A stretch of DNA of 64,000 bases from Candidatus Alistipes faecavium (lineage in GTDB: Bacteria; Bacteroidota; Bacteroidia; Bacteroidales; Rikenellaceae). This document shows, one piece after another, positions 18,006 through 27,007 of this stretch (its first letter is position 1; every line of letters starts with the position of its first letter). The notes beneath the pieces are model-generated. The model was not told the origin of the DNA, did not search any database, and worked only from the letters and a program-made list of their open reading frames with translations. A program made the translations under genes and the position numbers. The stretch is taken from NCBI GenBank assembly GCA_019118605.1, contig DWYP01000049.1, forward strand, positions 124,001-188,000, written 5' to 3'.

Positions 18006-18053
18006 AGAAACTGTGATTATTGGTTAGTAATTGAATTTGGCTGTTACATATGC

Positions 18054-20024
18054 TTATTCGTTTGTGTAGGCATCCACGGAAAAGGCCTTCGGGCGCACCA
18101 TCTTCTCGCTCCACGTATGGCCGAATTCGTCCTTGACCGTAATCGTCAGGTCGACGTTCGCATCGTCGGCCTTCACCTTGAAGAAGTGCGTGAAGTTCGA
18201 AGTGATGAAGTTCGGGGTCGACGAGATGCCCGCATTGTTGAATCGCGGAACGGTCATTGCGGCGATATGAAGCGGGTCGTAGGCCCAGACAGGCGTATAG
18301 TCGAGCGACTTGTCGCGCTCGTCGACCACCGACAGCGTCCAGTTGCTGTTCCAGTTCCAGATATTGATCAGCACCTCGTTGCTGCTCGTGGCGGGATAGG
18401 CATCGATGTATTTGTCGAACTTGTCCTTCACGGACGTCGGACACAGGGGGATGTCGGCCGACGAGAACGATACGCAGTTGAGGTCATAGCTGCGGAACTG
18501 GTACTCCTCGGGCCAGCCCGTGGCCTTGTAGAGATGCTCGATCTTGGTTCCCGAGACGTCCCAGACGGAGTAGCCGCCCGGGGATCCGTCCTGCCCGAGG
18601 TGCACGCCCGGCGTCAGGTGGCCCGACCACCACCACGATCCGCACACCGATCCGGCATTGTGCTCGTGGAAGTTGCGTCCCGACGTGATGGCGTCCTGCG
18701 GCGTCACGTTGAACATCATGTGCGTGTGTCCCGTCACGAAGTGCACCTCATACCCCTCGAGCAGGCGGAACAGCGACTCGGTGCCGGAGGCGTCGTGATC
18801 GATCTTGAAACCGTTCGACGCAGGGTAGAAGAGCTGTGCGTGCATGGCCACGACCAGCGGAGTCGACTTGTCGACGTACTGCAGGTCCTTGGCCAGCCAG
18901 TTCAGTTGCTCCGAGGTGATGCCCTTCGCGTAATTCCGCGAATCGGTGCCGTCATAGCCGCTGCAGTCGATGTCGTCGAGCACCACGAAGTGAATCTTGC
19001 CGATATTGAAGGAGTAATAGGTCGGAGCGATGTGGTTGACATACTCCACCGCGGCCGCATAGTCCGATTTCGTGTACATGTCGTTGTCGTGGTTGCCCAT
19101 CGTATGGAACACCTGCAGCCCCTTGACCTGGGAGTTCATCAGGTCGAGGTACTCCGGGAAATAGAAGTTGTTCGAATACCAGTAGAGGTCCCACGTCATG
19201 TCGCCGAGCGTAAGGGCATACATCAGTTCGCCGCGGTGGGCCGCCATGTAGTCGCTCAGGTCGGAGGTGAACTCCCCGAACTGGCGGATGTCGCTCGTAC
19301 GGTTCGCCAGGTGCATGTCGCCGAACATGAAGATCTTGTAGGTATCCTGCCCGTTGATCTTCACCAGCGAGAAGTCAACACGCTCAAGCGTCTGGGCATC
19401 GCTCTTCAGGCTCTGGTGGAACTGCGGGAGAATGCCCTGCGAGGGGGCCTCGTATCCGCTCGGCACCGAGATGAAGACATAACCCCATTTCTTGGCGGAG
19501 CGCATCTGATAGATGCCGTTCTCGTCGGTGGTGGTCACCTCCACGCCGTCCGAGACCACGACGCCCGGGACCCCGCCTTCGGAGGTCGAGACCCGTCCGT
19601 AGACGGTCGTACCCGCGTCGGGGGTGAACTCGGGAAGCTCCTCGACGATGTTCAGGTAGAGGCGCCCGTAGGATTTTTTCCGCTGGTCGCGTTTGATGAA
19701 GACGCCGTAATAACCCGCTTCGCACTCTTCGGAGAAGCGGACGGAGAACTTTTCGGCGGAGGTTTCGACGATGGGGCAGACATAGGAGATGCCGTCACTG
19801 GACTCAAGGATGAAGGAATCGGAAGCCAGCGGCGCCTTTCCGTCCCTTACCGTAAAGGTGCAGGTGCCGCCCAGCGCCACATCGACGGAAGCGGGGAGGT
19901 CGAACGACACGTCGAAGGAGTCTCCCGAAGGGGAGTTCCCGTCACTATCGCCGGAGCCGCAGGCCGCGAGGGTTACGCCGAAAAGAAGGATCGGCAGCCA
20001 CAGATAAATCGTCCACTTTTTCAT
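18054..20024 (-). CDS. Calcineurin-like phosphoesterase lipoprotein with N- and C-terminal accessory domains
   Basis: 656 residues from ATG 20024; the upstream extension has no signal peptide. Signal MKKWTIYLWLPILLFGVTLAAC with lipobox LAAC. An N-terminal domain resembling a carboxypeptidase regulatory fold (VYGRVSTSEGGVPGVVVSDG) precedes a metallophosphoesterase core with the metal-binding series GDMHLA, GDMTWD, GNHDND and GHTHMM, then a C-terminal beta domain ending MVRPKAFSVDAYTNE. This matches metallophosphoesterases with MetallophosN/MetallophosC domains. It would hydrolyse a phosphomonoester or phosphodiester at the cell surface or in the periplasm. It is the first and only recognisable enzyme gene of the SusCD operon, which suggests a phosphorylated substrate; that is inference. 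Confidence 0.9.
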   Translation of the reverse strand: MKKWTIYLWLPILLFGVTLAACGSGDSDGNSPSGDSFDVSFDLPASVDVALGGTCTFTVRDGKAPLASDSFILESSDGISYVCPIVETSAEKFSVRFSEECEAGYYGVFIKRDQRKKSYGRLYLNIVEELPEFTPDAGTTVYGRVSTSEGGVPGVVVSDGVEVTTTDENGIYQMRSAKKWGYVFISVPSGYEAPSQGILPQFHQSLKSDAQTLERVDFSLVKINGQDTYKIFMFGDMHLANRTSDIRQFGEFTSDLSDYMAAHRGELMYALTLGDMTWDLYWYSNNFYFPEYLDLMNSQVKGLQVFHTMGNHDNDMYTKSDYAAAVEYVNHIAPTYYSFNIGKIHFVVLDDIDCSGYDGTDSRNYAKGITSEQLNWLAKDLQYVDKSTPLVVAMHAQLFYPASNGFKIDHDASGTESLFRLLEGYEVHFVTGHTHMMFNVTPQDAITSGRNFHEHNAGSVCGSWWWSGHLTPGVHLGQDGSPGGYSVWDVSGTKIEHLYKATGWPEEYQFRSYDLNCVSFSSADIPLCPTSVKDKFDKYIDAYPATSSNEVLINIWNWNSNWTLSVVDERDKSLDYTPVWAYDPLHIAAMTVPRFNNAGISSTPNFITSNFTHFFKVKADDANVDLTITVKDEFGHTWSEKMVRPKAFSVDAYTNE

Positions 20025-20085
20025 GCCATCGCATTTTTTTTGGAATGAGCCCGGCCGATTTGGTCCGTCGGATCGTATTGTCACC

Positions 20086-20117
20086 TAAAAATACGAAAAA
20101 TTCCGGTTATCGGCAAG
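20086..20117 (-). promoter_or_regulatory. Possible promoter of the phosphoesterase-SusC-SusD operon
   Basis: On the minus strand CTTG (20114-20117), a 20-bp spacer and TATTTTTA (20086-20093): one mismatch to TAnnTTTG. It lies about 60 bp upstream of ATG 20024. Confidence 0.4.
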
Positions 20118-20894
20118 TCTCCGAAAGATTTCGTGCCCATAAATGCACCATCCGCCTCCTTTCCGGACAAAAATCCTTCCGCGGGGGAGGGTTTTTCCGG
20201 AGGGGAAGAGGGTTCAGCGATCGCAGTCGAACGGGCTCGGAATCATTCTTTTTCCATAAATACGGTTCAAAATTACTTGGGTGTTGTTTCGATTGTATTT
20301 CGAATATGTTTCAAATTTAAATCTTTTTCTTTGAAAAACAAAATTATGCAGAATTTTTATAGTATTATTTCAAAAAAAAGAGCGCAAAATTACAAGGATG
20401 CAAAAATCCCGAAGAGGCAAAAAAGTACATTTGCCGAAAGGGTGGCGACCGGCTGTCGAAAGGCAGCCGCAAAATCGGAAACCGGGGCAGGGCACACCTA
20501 ATATTATATAAAAACCTTTTGATGATGCGGCAACGACGCCGACGCGCGGAAATCGGCACGCACATATCGGGGCACGGAAAAGCCCGGGAGCAAATCGAAA
20601 CCCGGTTATTTCGAAACGAACAGGCGCGCTCCCGCCACCAGGACTTTTCCGTCAAAAAAGACGGGATTCCGGACAAAGAGGTATAAAATGGAATCGGGAA
20701 AAGACAGAACCGCATGCATCGGGAGGGAATTTTTGCGCCGGATCTTTGCGATACGGAACCCGCCCGAGGGGGAGGGCAGCCGGCACCCGGAAAAGGGAGA
20801 ATCCGCCGACTCCCGCCCGTCCGCATTCGCCGCAAAATCTGCCGTCGGGAGCCGAGAATTCTGCCCCGAAAGCACAATCTTTCGCATTATCTCC
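20118..20894. other. Long intergenic region between divergent operons, no gene seen
   Basis: Almost 1.1 kb separates the phosphoesterase and rhamnosidase genes. Its middle (about 20260-20400) is strongly AT-rich; the rest is GC-rich. Frames here do not give protein-like sequence. One isolated -7-like TACATTTG lies at 20426-20433 on the plus strand. It may hold control sites for both operons; no regulator gene is present. Confidence 0.5.
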
Positions 20895-20902
20895 TATATT
20901 TG
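20895..20902 (+). promoter_or_regulatory. -7 promoter element of the alpha-L-rhamnosidase gene
   Basis: TATATTTG fits TAnnTTTG exactly, followed by an AT-rich stretch; about 175 bp before ATG 21079. No -33 TTTG at the right distance. Confidence 0.45.
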
Positions 20903-21078
20903 TAATATAATACCGCGACACGGATCTCAGGAACCTTTTGCCGCAATCCGGAGGATCTTTTTCGGAAATGCCGGCAGGATCCACCGCACGCGTCCCGCCT
21001 CCGGCACGGAGCGGGGCGCCCAGGAGCCGGATCCGGCGGACTTCGACCGCAGCCGAATTCAACTTAAAACCCAAACCC

Positions 21079-23673
21079 ATGACTTTCAACCCGATCAAAA
21101 GACTCTTTCCGCACTTGACCTTTGCCGGAATCCTCCTGGCAACGGCATGCGGGCCGCAATCCGAAAAAACATACGGAAACCGCACCGAAGCGCTGGACAA
21201 TGCCGCCTGGGAGGCTTCGGCATGGATCTCCGCAGCCGACGCCCCCATAGTAACCGGCCCGGTAGGCGACGGATCCCGGGCCGCCGACGGCGCCAGCTGG
21301 TTCGTTTCCACCCTGCGGAACGACCGGAAGGTCTCTCGTGCCTGCTGGATGACCTCCGCCCTGGGGGTCTACGAGATCCATGTCAACGGAAAGCCGATCG
21401 GAGAGGAGGTGCTCAAACCGGGATTCACACACCCCGCAAAGACCCGACGATCGTTCACGTACGACATCACGGAGGCATTCCGCACCGGAGCCGGAGAGGA
21501 GAACACCCTCTCGGCACAGGTGACGCCCGGATGGTGGGCCGACAAGATCGTCACGCCCTACGGCCATGAGGGCATGCTCGGCAGAAAGTGCGCCTTCCGC
21601 GGCGTCCTGGAGCTGACCTTCGCCGACGGCACCACGGAGCGCTACGGGACCGACACCGAAAACTGGAAGGCCGGGATTGCCGGGCCGGTCACCCATGCCG
21701 CGATCTTCGACGGCGAGGAGTACGACGCCCGCATCCGCCCCGGGTACGACACCCCGGAGCGGCTCGGAACGCCCGAAATCAACAGGGAATTCTCCGGGGA
21801 GATCCTCCCCTCACAAGGGGCCGAGATCTACCTCCGCCGCGACCTCGCACTCGCGCCCGTGAAGGCGTATGTCTGGCGGGACACCGTCGGAGGAGGCGAG
21901 GAGGCCTGGGGAAAGGTTATCGTGGAGCGCGAATACCGCCCCGGCGAACCGATGATCGTCCGCCCCGGCGAGCAGCTGGTCGTCGACTTCGGGCAGAACT
22001 GCGCGGCGGTTCCCTCGTTTGTCTTCAGCGCCGCCGAAGGCACCACGCTGGAGTGCCTGCCCGCCGAGCTGCTCAACGACGGAAACGGATCCAAGGCGCG
22101 CGGGATGGACGGACCCGAAGGGAGCATCCACCGCCTGAACCTCCGCATTCCGGATGCCGGGATGAAACTCCGCTACACGTTCGCCGCCTCCGACCGCGAC
22201 GCCGCGTACTCTCCGCGCACGACCTTCTTCGGGTACCGATTCGTCTCGATCACCGCCTCGGGCGAGGTGTGCATCCGACGTATCGAATCCATCCCCGTCA
22301 CCTCGATCTCCCGGGAGATGGAGTGCGGCACCATCACTACGGGGAACGACCTCGTGAACCGGCTGATCGCCAACACGGTCTGGGGGCTGCGGTCGAACTA
22401 CCTCTCCGTGCCCACCGACTGCCCGCAGCGCAACGAACGGCTGGGATGGACGGCCGACACGCAGGTATTTGCCGAGACCGGGACATTTTTCGCCCGCACG
22501 GCAGCGTTCTTCCACAAGTGGATGCGCGACATGACCGACACGCAGAGCGAAACCGGAGGCTTCCCGGGCGTCGCGCCCCTCGCCCAGTACGGAGGCGAGA
22601 TGATGCGCGTCGGATGGGCCGACGCAGGGATCATCGTTCCCTGGACGGTATGGAAACAGTTCGCCGACACGGAGATCATCGACGCGTGCTGGGAGTCCAT
22701 GGAGCGGTTCATCGGGCATGTCGCCGAAACCCGCTACGACCACGAGGCCCTCAGGGACGAGAACCAGAACTACCAGTGGGCCGACTGGCTCAGCTACGAA
22801 CCCCTCGAGAGCTGCGGCGGGGGCATCTACGACCGCGATGCACAGGGGAACTACTTCCTGCGTCCCGAGGCCGTGGAGTACTGGAACTACCTGAGCGCTT
22901 CCTACTGGGCCCTCGATGCCGGGATGATGCGCGACATGGCCGCGGCGAGCGGAAGGGACGCCGCACGCTACGAAGCGATGGAGCGCGAGGCGAAAGAGTA
23001 TATCCGGGATCGCTTCCTCACGCCCGAAGGTCGATTCCGGGTCGAGATCCTCAACACGATGCAGACTCCGGCGCTCTTCGCGCTCCGCAACGGCATCTTG
23101 GAAGGCGCGGCCCGGGAGGCGTTGATCGCCCGCCTGCGCGCCAATTTCGCGGCACACGGCAACTGCCTGCAGACCGGGTTCCTCGGGACGTCGATCCTCC
23201 TGCCGACGCTCACCGAGCACGGCATGTCCGACATCGCCTGGGAGCTGCTCCTCCAGAGGAAGAACCCGAGCTGGCTCTACTCGGTGGACAACGGCGCGAC
23301 GACGATCTGGGAGCGGTGGAACAGCTACACGATCGAATCGGGCATGGGGCCCCGGGGGATGAACAGCTTCAATCACTATGCCTATGGCGTGGTATGCGAA
23401 TGGCTCTGGGAGAGCGTCGCGGGCATCGCCGCCGACCCTGCGGATCCGGGATTCCGACACATCATCATGAAGCCCGTCCCGGACAAGCGCCTCGGATACA
23501 TGGAGGCCGTGTACGATTCGGCGGCCGGGAGGATCGAAAGCGCCTGGCGGTACGAGGGCGACACCTGGATCTGGGAGTTCGCCATCCCGAAGGGGAGCAC
23601 GGCCAGCGTCACGCTCCCGGGAGCCGCCGAAGCCCGGGAATACGGGCCCGGGGACCACAGGATCACGCTGTAA
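21079..23673 (+). CDS. Alpha-L-rhamnosidase lipoprotein (GH78)
   Basis: 864 residues from ATG 21079, chosen because it begins a lipoprotein signal (MTFNPIKRLFPHLTFAGILLATAC) while the longer frame from 20938 does not. The N-terminal part (about 85-230) is the beta-sandwich found in bacterial rhamnosidases (YEIHVNGKPIGEEVLKPGFTHPAKTRR), then a concanavalin-like domain (VVDFGQNCAAVPSF), the (alpha/alpha)6 catalytic barrel with the family hallmark DCPQRNERLGWTADTQVF, and a C-terminal beta domain (MKPVPDKRLGYMEAVYDSAAGRIESAW). It should remove terminal alpha-L-rhamnose from plant or bacterial glycans. It is divergent from the SusCD operon and may act on the same polymer; that link is positional only. 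Confidence 0.93.
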   Translation: MTFNPIKRLFPHLTFAGILLATACGPQSEKTYGNRTEALDNAAWEASAWISAADAPIVTGPVGDGSRAADGASWFVSTLRNDRKVSRACWMTSALGVYEIHVNGKPIGEEVLKPGFTHPAKTRRSFTYDITEAFRTGAGEENTLSAQVTPGWWADKIVTPYGHEGMLGRKCAFRGVLELTFADGTTERYGTDTENWKAGIAGPVTHAAIFDGEEYDARIRPGYDTPERLGTPEINREFSGEILPSQGAEIYLRRDLALAPVKAYVWRDTVGGGEEAWGKVIVEREYRPGEPMIVRPGEQLVVDFGQNCAAVPSFVFSAAEGTTLECLPAELLNDGNGSKARGMDGPEGSIHRLNLRIPDAGMKLRYTFAASDRDAAYSPRTTFFGYRFVSITASGEVCIRRIESIPVTSISREMECGTITTGNDLVNRLIANTVWGLRSNYLSVPTDCPQRNERLGWTADTQVFAETGTFFARTAAFFHKWMRDMTDTQSETGGFPGVAPLAQYGGEMMRVGWADAGIIVPWTVWKQFADTEIIDACWESMERFIGHVAETRYDHEALRDENQNYQWADWLSYEPLESCGGGIYDRDAQGNYFLRPEAVEYWNYLSASYWALDAGMMRDMAAASGRDAARYEAMEREAKEYIRDRFLTPEGRFRVEILNTMQTPALFALRNGILEGAAREALIARLRANFAAHGNCLQTGFLGTSILLPTLTEHGMSDIAWELLLQRKNPSWLYSVDNGATTIWERWNSYTIESGMGPRGMNSFNHYAYGVVCEWLWESVAGIAADPADPGFRHIIMKPVPDKRLGYMEAVYDSAAGRIESAWRYEGDTWIWEFAIPKGSTASVTLPGAAEAREYGPGDHRITL

Positions 23674-23689
23674 AGGGACGCACAGGCAG

Positions 23690-23770
23690 TACAGACGGGC
23701 GGCAGACGGACAGACGGACAGACGATGCAGGAGGGCTGGCAGTACAGGGACGGGCTGGCAGTATAGGGAC
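23690..23770. repeat. Short tandem repeats downstream of the rhamnosidase gene
   Basis: A 19-bp unit starting GGGCTGGCAG is present twice in tandem (23733-23751, 23752-23770, one mismatch), preceded by an 8-bp GACGGACA-type repeat. Non-coding. A short GC hairpin follows at 23808-23829 without a T run. Confidence 0.7.
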
Positions 23771-23929
23771 GGTCTATGCCCCTCCGCCGTTTTCGAGAAG
23801 CTTGCACGGGCGGACGCTGTAGTCCGCCCGGGCGGATGCTGCGGCCGCATCAATGCGCCGGGGCATCGCCCCGCGACAATGCATTCCGCTACAATTTGCC
23901 GGATCCGGCAGTCCGGCAGTTCAAACGAG

Positions 23930-23961
23930 AAACCGCGTTGCAGACATCTGCAACGCGGTTT
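23930..23961. terminator. Displaced copy of the tRNA-Cys terminator hairpin at the left end
   Basis: Perfect 15-bp inverted repeat around a 2-nt centre. It is the counterpart of the hairpin at 40514-40545, with one base pair changed on both arms (C-G here, T-A there), so pairing is conserved. Confidence 0.7.
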
Positions 23962-23981
23962 CTGTGAGGTCTGAAGCGGAC
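23951..23981 (+). repeat. Left attachment site repeat (attL)
   Basis: 31 bp identical to 40535-40565. It contains a 15-nt remnant of the tRNA-Cys 3' end (23967-23981) plus one arm of the terminator hairpin. Similarity to the right end continues leftward through the hairpin with few changes. Confidence 0.92.
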
Positions 23982-24096
23982 GCCATAAATTTGAATCGAA
24001 TTTTACCGATTTTAATTTTATTTTATCTATATATCAATATTTTACAGCTGTTTTTCATCAACTGCTAGGTCTGGAAGTTTTCGAAAATTCGGCCGA

Positions 24097-24119
24097 TGTA
24101 TGACAAATGTATGACAAAA
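24097..24119 (+). repeat. Subterminal repeat, left copy (possible integrase arm site)
   Basis: 23 bp identical to 40483-40505, itself a tandem of TGTATGACAAA twice. Placement inside both ends suggests arm-type sites for the recombinase or excisionase. It overlaps the upstream extension of the integrase frame. Confidence 0.7.
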
Positions 24120-24124
24120 ATGAT

Positions 24125-24132
24125 TACATTTG
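24125..24132 (+). promoter_or_regulatory. -7 promoter element of the integrase gene
   Basis: TACATTTG fits TAnnTTTG; 23 bp before ATG 24156. The expected -33 position falls within the 23-bp subterminal repeat, so a protein bound there could repress the gene. Confidence 0.45.
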
Positions 24133-24155
24133 CAGCAGACAAAACCTCCAGACCT

Positions 24156-25469
24156 ATGGCTTCATTCTGCTACCGCATCCGCTCGACCCAGAAAAACAAA
24201 CTGGTCAAAATCCAAATTCTCTTCACGGTTGGCCGCGGCAACCAGTTCTACGTCGACAGCCAATATATGGTGTTGACGGACGCCTGGGACAACAAGCGGC
24301 AGACGGTCAAGAGCCGCTTCACCTTTACCGACGACTTCACCGAGCAGCAGGGACGCGAGCTGACCAAGAACCTCTCCGAACTGCGCAGCCACATCCTCGG
24401 AGAGATTGCCAAGGATCCCGAGCACGCAATGACGAAGACGCGGCTGGAGAAGATCATCTACAGCTTCCACCACCCGCGCAGCCTCACCACAGGCCGCCGC
24501 GTCCGCAGCCGCGAATCGCTCGGCGACTACATTGCCCGCTTCACGCGCGAGATGGAGGAGGGCACCCGGCTGAATATCCACAAACTCCGCTACGGCCCCT
24601 CGACCATCAAGAACTACAAGGGATTTGTCGTGCAGTTCGACGAATACTGCAAAGCCCGGCGCAAGCAGTTCGACTTTGCCGACATCGACCTGAAGTTCTA
24701 CGATGACTTCGTCGCCTGGTTCACCGCCAAGAACTACTCCGTCAATACGATCGGCCGCCACGTCAAGGAGCTGAAGATCATCATGCGCGCGGCCCGCGAG
24801 GAGGGTCTGCACGACAACGGGGCGATTGAGAGCCGCAAGTTCCGCGTGCTGACGGCCGACGTGGAGAACATCTACCTGACGGAGTCGGAGATCCGGGCCA
24901 TCGCCGCGCTCGACCTCTCGAAAAACCGGCACAAGGATGTAGCCCGCGACATCTTTCTGGTGGGGTGTTATACGGCGCAGCGCTTCAGCGACTACTCGAC
25001 CATCAACGAAGGCAACATCCGCACACTGGAGAACGGACAGCAAGTCATCGACCTCAAGCAGCAGAAGACCGGCAACCACGTCGTCATTCCGGTCCGCCCC
25101 GAACTGCAGGCCATCCTGGAGAAGTACGACAACCGGCTGCCGAGAACCTACGAACAGAAGGTGAACCACCTCATCAAGGAGATTGCACGCGAGGCGGGCA
25201 TCACGGAGAAGGTCGAGGTCTCCTACATTGAGAATGGCGAAAAGAAGAGCCGGCTGGTCGAGAAGTGCGACCTGGTGAAGACCCACACGGCACGCCGCAG
25301 CGGCGCAACAAACATGTATCTGGCGGGGATTCCGACCATCGCCATCATGAAGATCACGGGCCACAAGACCGAACGGGAGTTCATGAAGTACATCAAGATC
25401 ACCGAGGAGCAGACCGCCCTGGAGCTGATGAGCCACCCCTATTTCAGCGGGAAGCAGGCAAGTGAGTGA
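24156..25469 (+). CDS. Tyrosine recombinase/integrase of the element
   Basis: 437 residues from ATG 24156 (MASFCYRIRSTQKNK). ATGs at 24096 and 24120 are in frame, but both precede a -7 element and the first overlaps the subterminal repeats, so they are not preferred. The N-terminal arm-binding part is followed by a SAM-like core-binding domain (about 130-235) and the catalytic domain with R276, H377-x-x-R380, H403 and the nucleophile Y412 (in MKYIK). The type is that of Bacteroidetes transposon and island integrases. Lying directly inside attL, it should carry out integration into and excision from tRNA-Cys. The phage-like start-overlap suggests self-regulation. Confidence 0.95.
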   Translation: MASFCYRIRSTQKNKLVKIQILFTVGRGNQFYVDSQYMVLTDAWDNKRQTVKSRFTFTDDFTEQQGRELTKNLSELRSHILGEIAKDPEHAMTKTRLEKIIYSFHHPRSLTTGRRVRSRESLGDYIARFTREMEEGTRLNIHKLRYGPSTIKNYKGFVVQFDEYCKARRKQFDFADIDLKFYDDFVAWFTAKNYSVNTIGRHVKELKIIMRAAREEGLHDNGAIESRKFRVLTADVENIYLTESEIRAIAALDLSKNRHKDVARDIFLVGCYTAQRFSDYSTINEGNIRTLENGQQVIDLKQQKTGNHVVIPVRPELQAILEKYDNRLPRTYEQKVNHLIKEIAREAGITEKVEVSYIENGEKKSRLVEKCDLVKTHTARRSGATNMYLAGIPTIAIMKITGHKTEREFMKYIKITEEQTALELMSHPYFSGKQASE

Positions 25470-25472
25470 AAA

Positions 25473-25504
25473 TTTGGAGATTTGCCAATTGTTTTTTAAC
25501 TTTG
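25473..25504 (+). promoter_or_regulatory. Promoter of the ATPase gene
   Basis: TTTG (25473-25476), 20-bp spacer, TAACTTTG (25497-25504): full match to the Bacteroidetes consensus, 43 bp before ATG 25548. Confidence 0.7.
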
Positions 25505-25547
25505 TTACGGCGGTAAAATTTACAGCCATAACAAAACAGCACACGTC

Positions 25548-26873
25548 ATGAAATTCTACAACCGCGAGACGGAAACAGCCAAGTTGCGCGAAATCCGCAC
25601 CTTGTCATACGAAGACCATTCGCGACTGACCGTTCTGACGGGCCGCCGCCGGATCGGCAAGACATCGTTGATTCTCCGGGCCATGGAGGATGAACCGCTG
25701 GTCTACCTCTTCGTCGGGCGCAAGAACGAGGCATCGCTCTGCGCGGGCTACTGCAAGGAGATTGCGGCGAAACTGGGGCTCTTCGTACCGCCCATGACGA
25801 GCTTTCAGGATGTCTTCACCTTCCTGATGCAGCAGGGAGAGAACCGCCGATTCACGCTGGTTGTGGATGAATTCCAGGAGTTCTTCAACATCAACCCGTC
25901 GGTTTACAGCGACGTCCAGAACGTCTGGGATCAATACCGGCTGAAGACCCATGTGAACTTCATCGTCAGCGGCTCGATCTATTCGCTGATGGTCAAGATC
26001 TTCCAGAACTACCACGAACCGCTGTTCGGGCGGGCGGATGTCATCATGAAACTCACGCCGTTTGCACTGCCGGTGCTGAAGCAGATCCTCGCGGAGCACG
26101 CCCCCGGCCACACGAACGACGACCTGCTGGCCCTCTATACCGTCACGGGCGGCATCCCGAAGTATGTGGAGCTGCTGGTGGATGCAAAGGCCCTGTCGGT
26201 CAAAAAGATCATCCATGCGGTATGCGACCCCGATTCGCCCTTCAAGGACGAGGGCAAGACGCTATTGATCGACGAATTCGGCAAACAGTACGGCACCTAC
26301 TTCTCGATTCTCGACGCCATCTCGAACGGCATCAACACCCAGTCGGAGATTGCCGCGGCGTTGGGCGAAAAGAGTATCGGCGGACAGTTGAAAAAGCTGG
26401 AAGAGACCTACGGAATCACGAAGAAGATGCGCCCCATCCTCTCGAAAGAGGGGACACAGACCGTGCGCTACGAGATTGCCGATCTCTTCCTCCGCTTCTG
26501 GTTCCGCTACTTCGAAGGCAACCGGACGCTGGTTGAGATGAACCAGTTCGAGGTGCTGGAGAAGATAATTGCAGCCGATTACACGACCTACTCGGGCCGA
26601 ACGCTTGAAACCTACTTCAAGCAGCAGTTCATCGAAAGCCACGAATACCGTGATCTGGGTTCCTACTGGGAGGCCAAGCGGGGCAAGGAGCAATACGAGA
26701 TCGACATCGTCGCCCTGCGGCTGGAAAAGAACAAGGCCGTGGCCGTCGAAGTCAAGCGCCAGCGCAAGGAGTTCAAGCCCGAAGCCTTTGCCGAGAAGGT
26801 GCAGCACCTCAAGGAGAAGGTGCTGCCGAAATATGAGATCGAGCAGCGCTGCCTGACGCTGGAAGATATGTAA
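25548..26873 (+). CDS. Archaeal-type AAA ATPase with DUF234/PD-(D/E)XK-like C-terminus
   Basis: 441 residues. N-terminal P-loop ATPase with GRRRIGKTS (Walker A, 32-40) and LVVDEFQEF (Walker B, D107-E108), of the archaeal ATPase (PF01637) type. A helical/winged-helix middle (SEIAAALGEKSIGGQLKKLEE) leads to a C-terminal DUF234-like region where EIDIVALRLEKN followed by VAVEVKRQRK has the D...ExK spacing of PD-(D/E)XK nucleases. Such proteins occur widely on bacterial and archaeal mobile DNA; their job is not settled. It has its own promoter and sits between integrase and the HTH/CoiA-like pair. A role in element maintenance or defence is inference. Confidence 0.85.
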   Translation: MKFYNRETETAKLREIRTLSYEDHSRLTVLTGRRRIGKTSLILRAMEDEPLVYLFVGRKNEASLCAGYCKEIAAKLGLFVPPMTSFQDVFTFLMQQGENRRFTLVVDEFQEFFNINPSVYSDVQNVWDQYRLKTHVNFIVSGSIYSLMVKIFQNYHEPLFGRADVIMKLTPFALPVLKQILAEHAPGHTNDDLLALYTVTGGIPKYVELLVDAKALSVKKIIHAVCDPDSPFKDEGKTLLIDEFGKQYGTYFSILDAISNGINTQSEIAAALGEKSIGGQLKKLEETYGITKKMRPILSKEGTQTVRYEIADLFLRFWFRYFEGNRTLVEMNQFEVLEKIIAADYTTYSGRTLETYFKQQFIESHEYRDLGSYWEAKRGKEQYEIDIVALRLEKNKAVAVEVKRQRKEFKPEAFAEKVQHLKEKVLPKYEIEQRCLTLEDM

Positions 26874-26883
26874 TTACGGAATA

Positions 26884-26990
26884 TTAAGTGCTTTCAAAAG
26901 CTACAGAAAACCGCTTTATGCTCATAAACAACACATTAAAAGCACTTAAATTCGACCGAGGAAGAAAAAATCAAACGCTTTTCAAGCACT
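26884..26990. promoter_or_regulatory. Three AGTGCTT/AAGCACT sites before the HTH gene, possible operators
   Basis: A perfect 11-bp inverted repeat TTAAGTGCTTT (26884-26894) / AAAGCACTTAA (26939-26949), and a third AAGCACT at 26984-26990 just ahead of ATG 27008. The region is AT-rich. Autoregulation by the adjacent HTH protein is inference. Confidence 0.5.
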
Positions 26991-27007
26991 AACCAACCAT
27001 CAGAGCC

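Noticed and set aside
20426..20433. Promoter for a small RNA in the long gap
   Set aside because: Only a -7-like TACATTTG without a -33 element or a clear terminator downstream; not enough to call an RNA gene.
24096..24155. Upstream ATG starts of the integrase
   Set aside because: They overlap the subterminal repeats or precede the -7 element at 24125-24132; the ATG at 24156 fits better.
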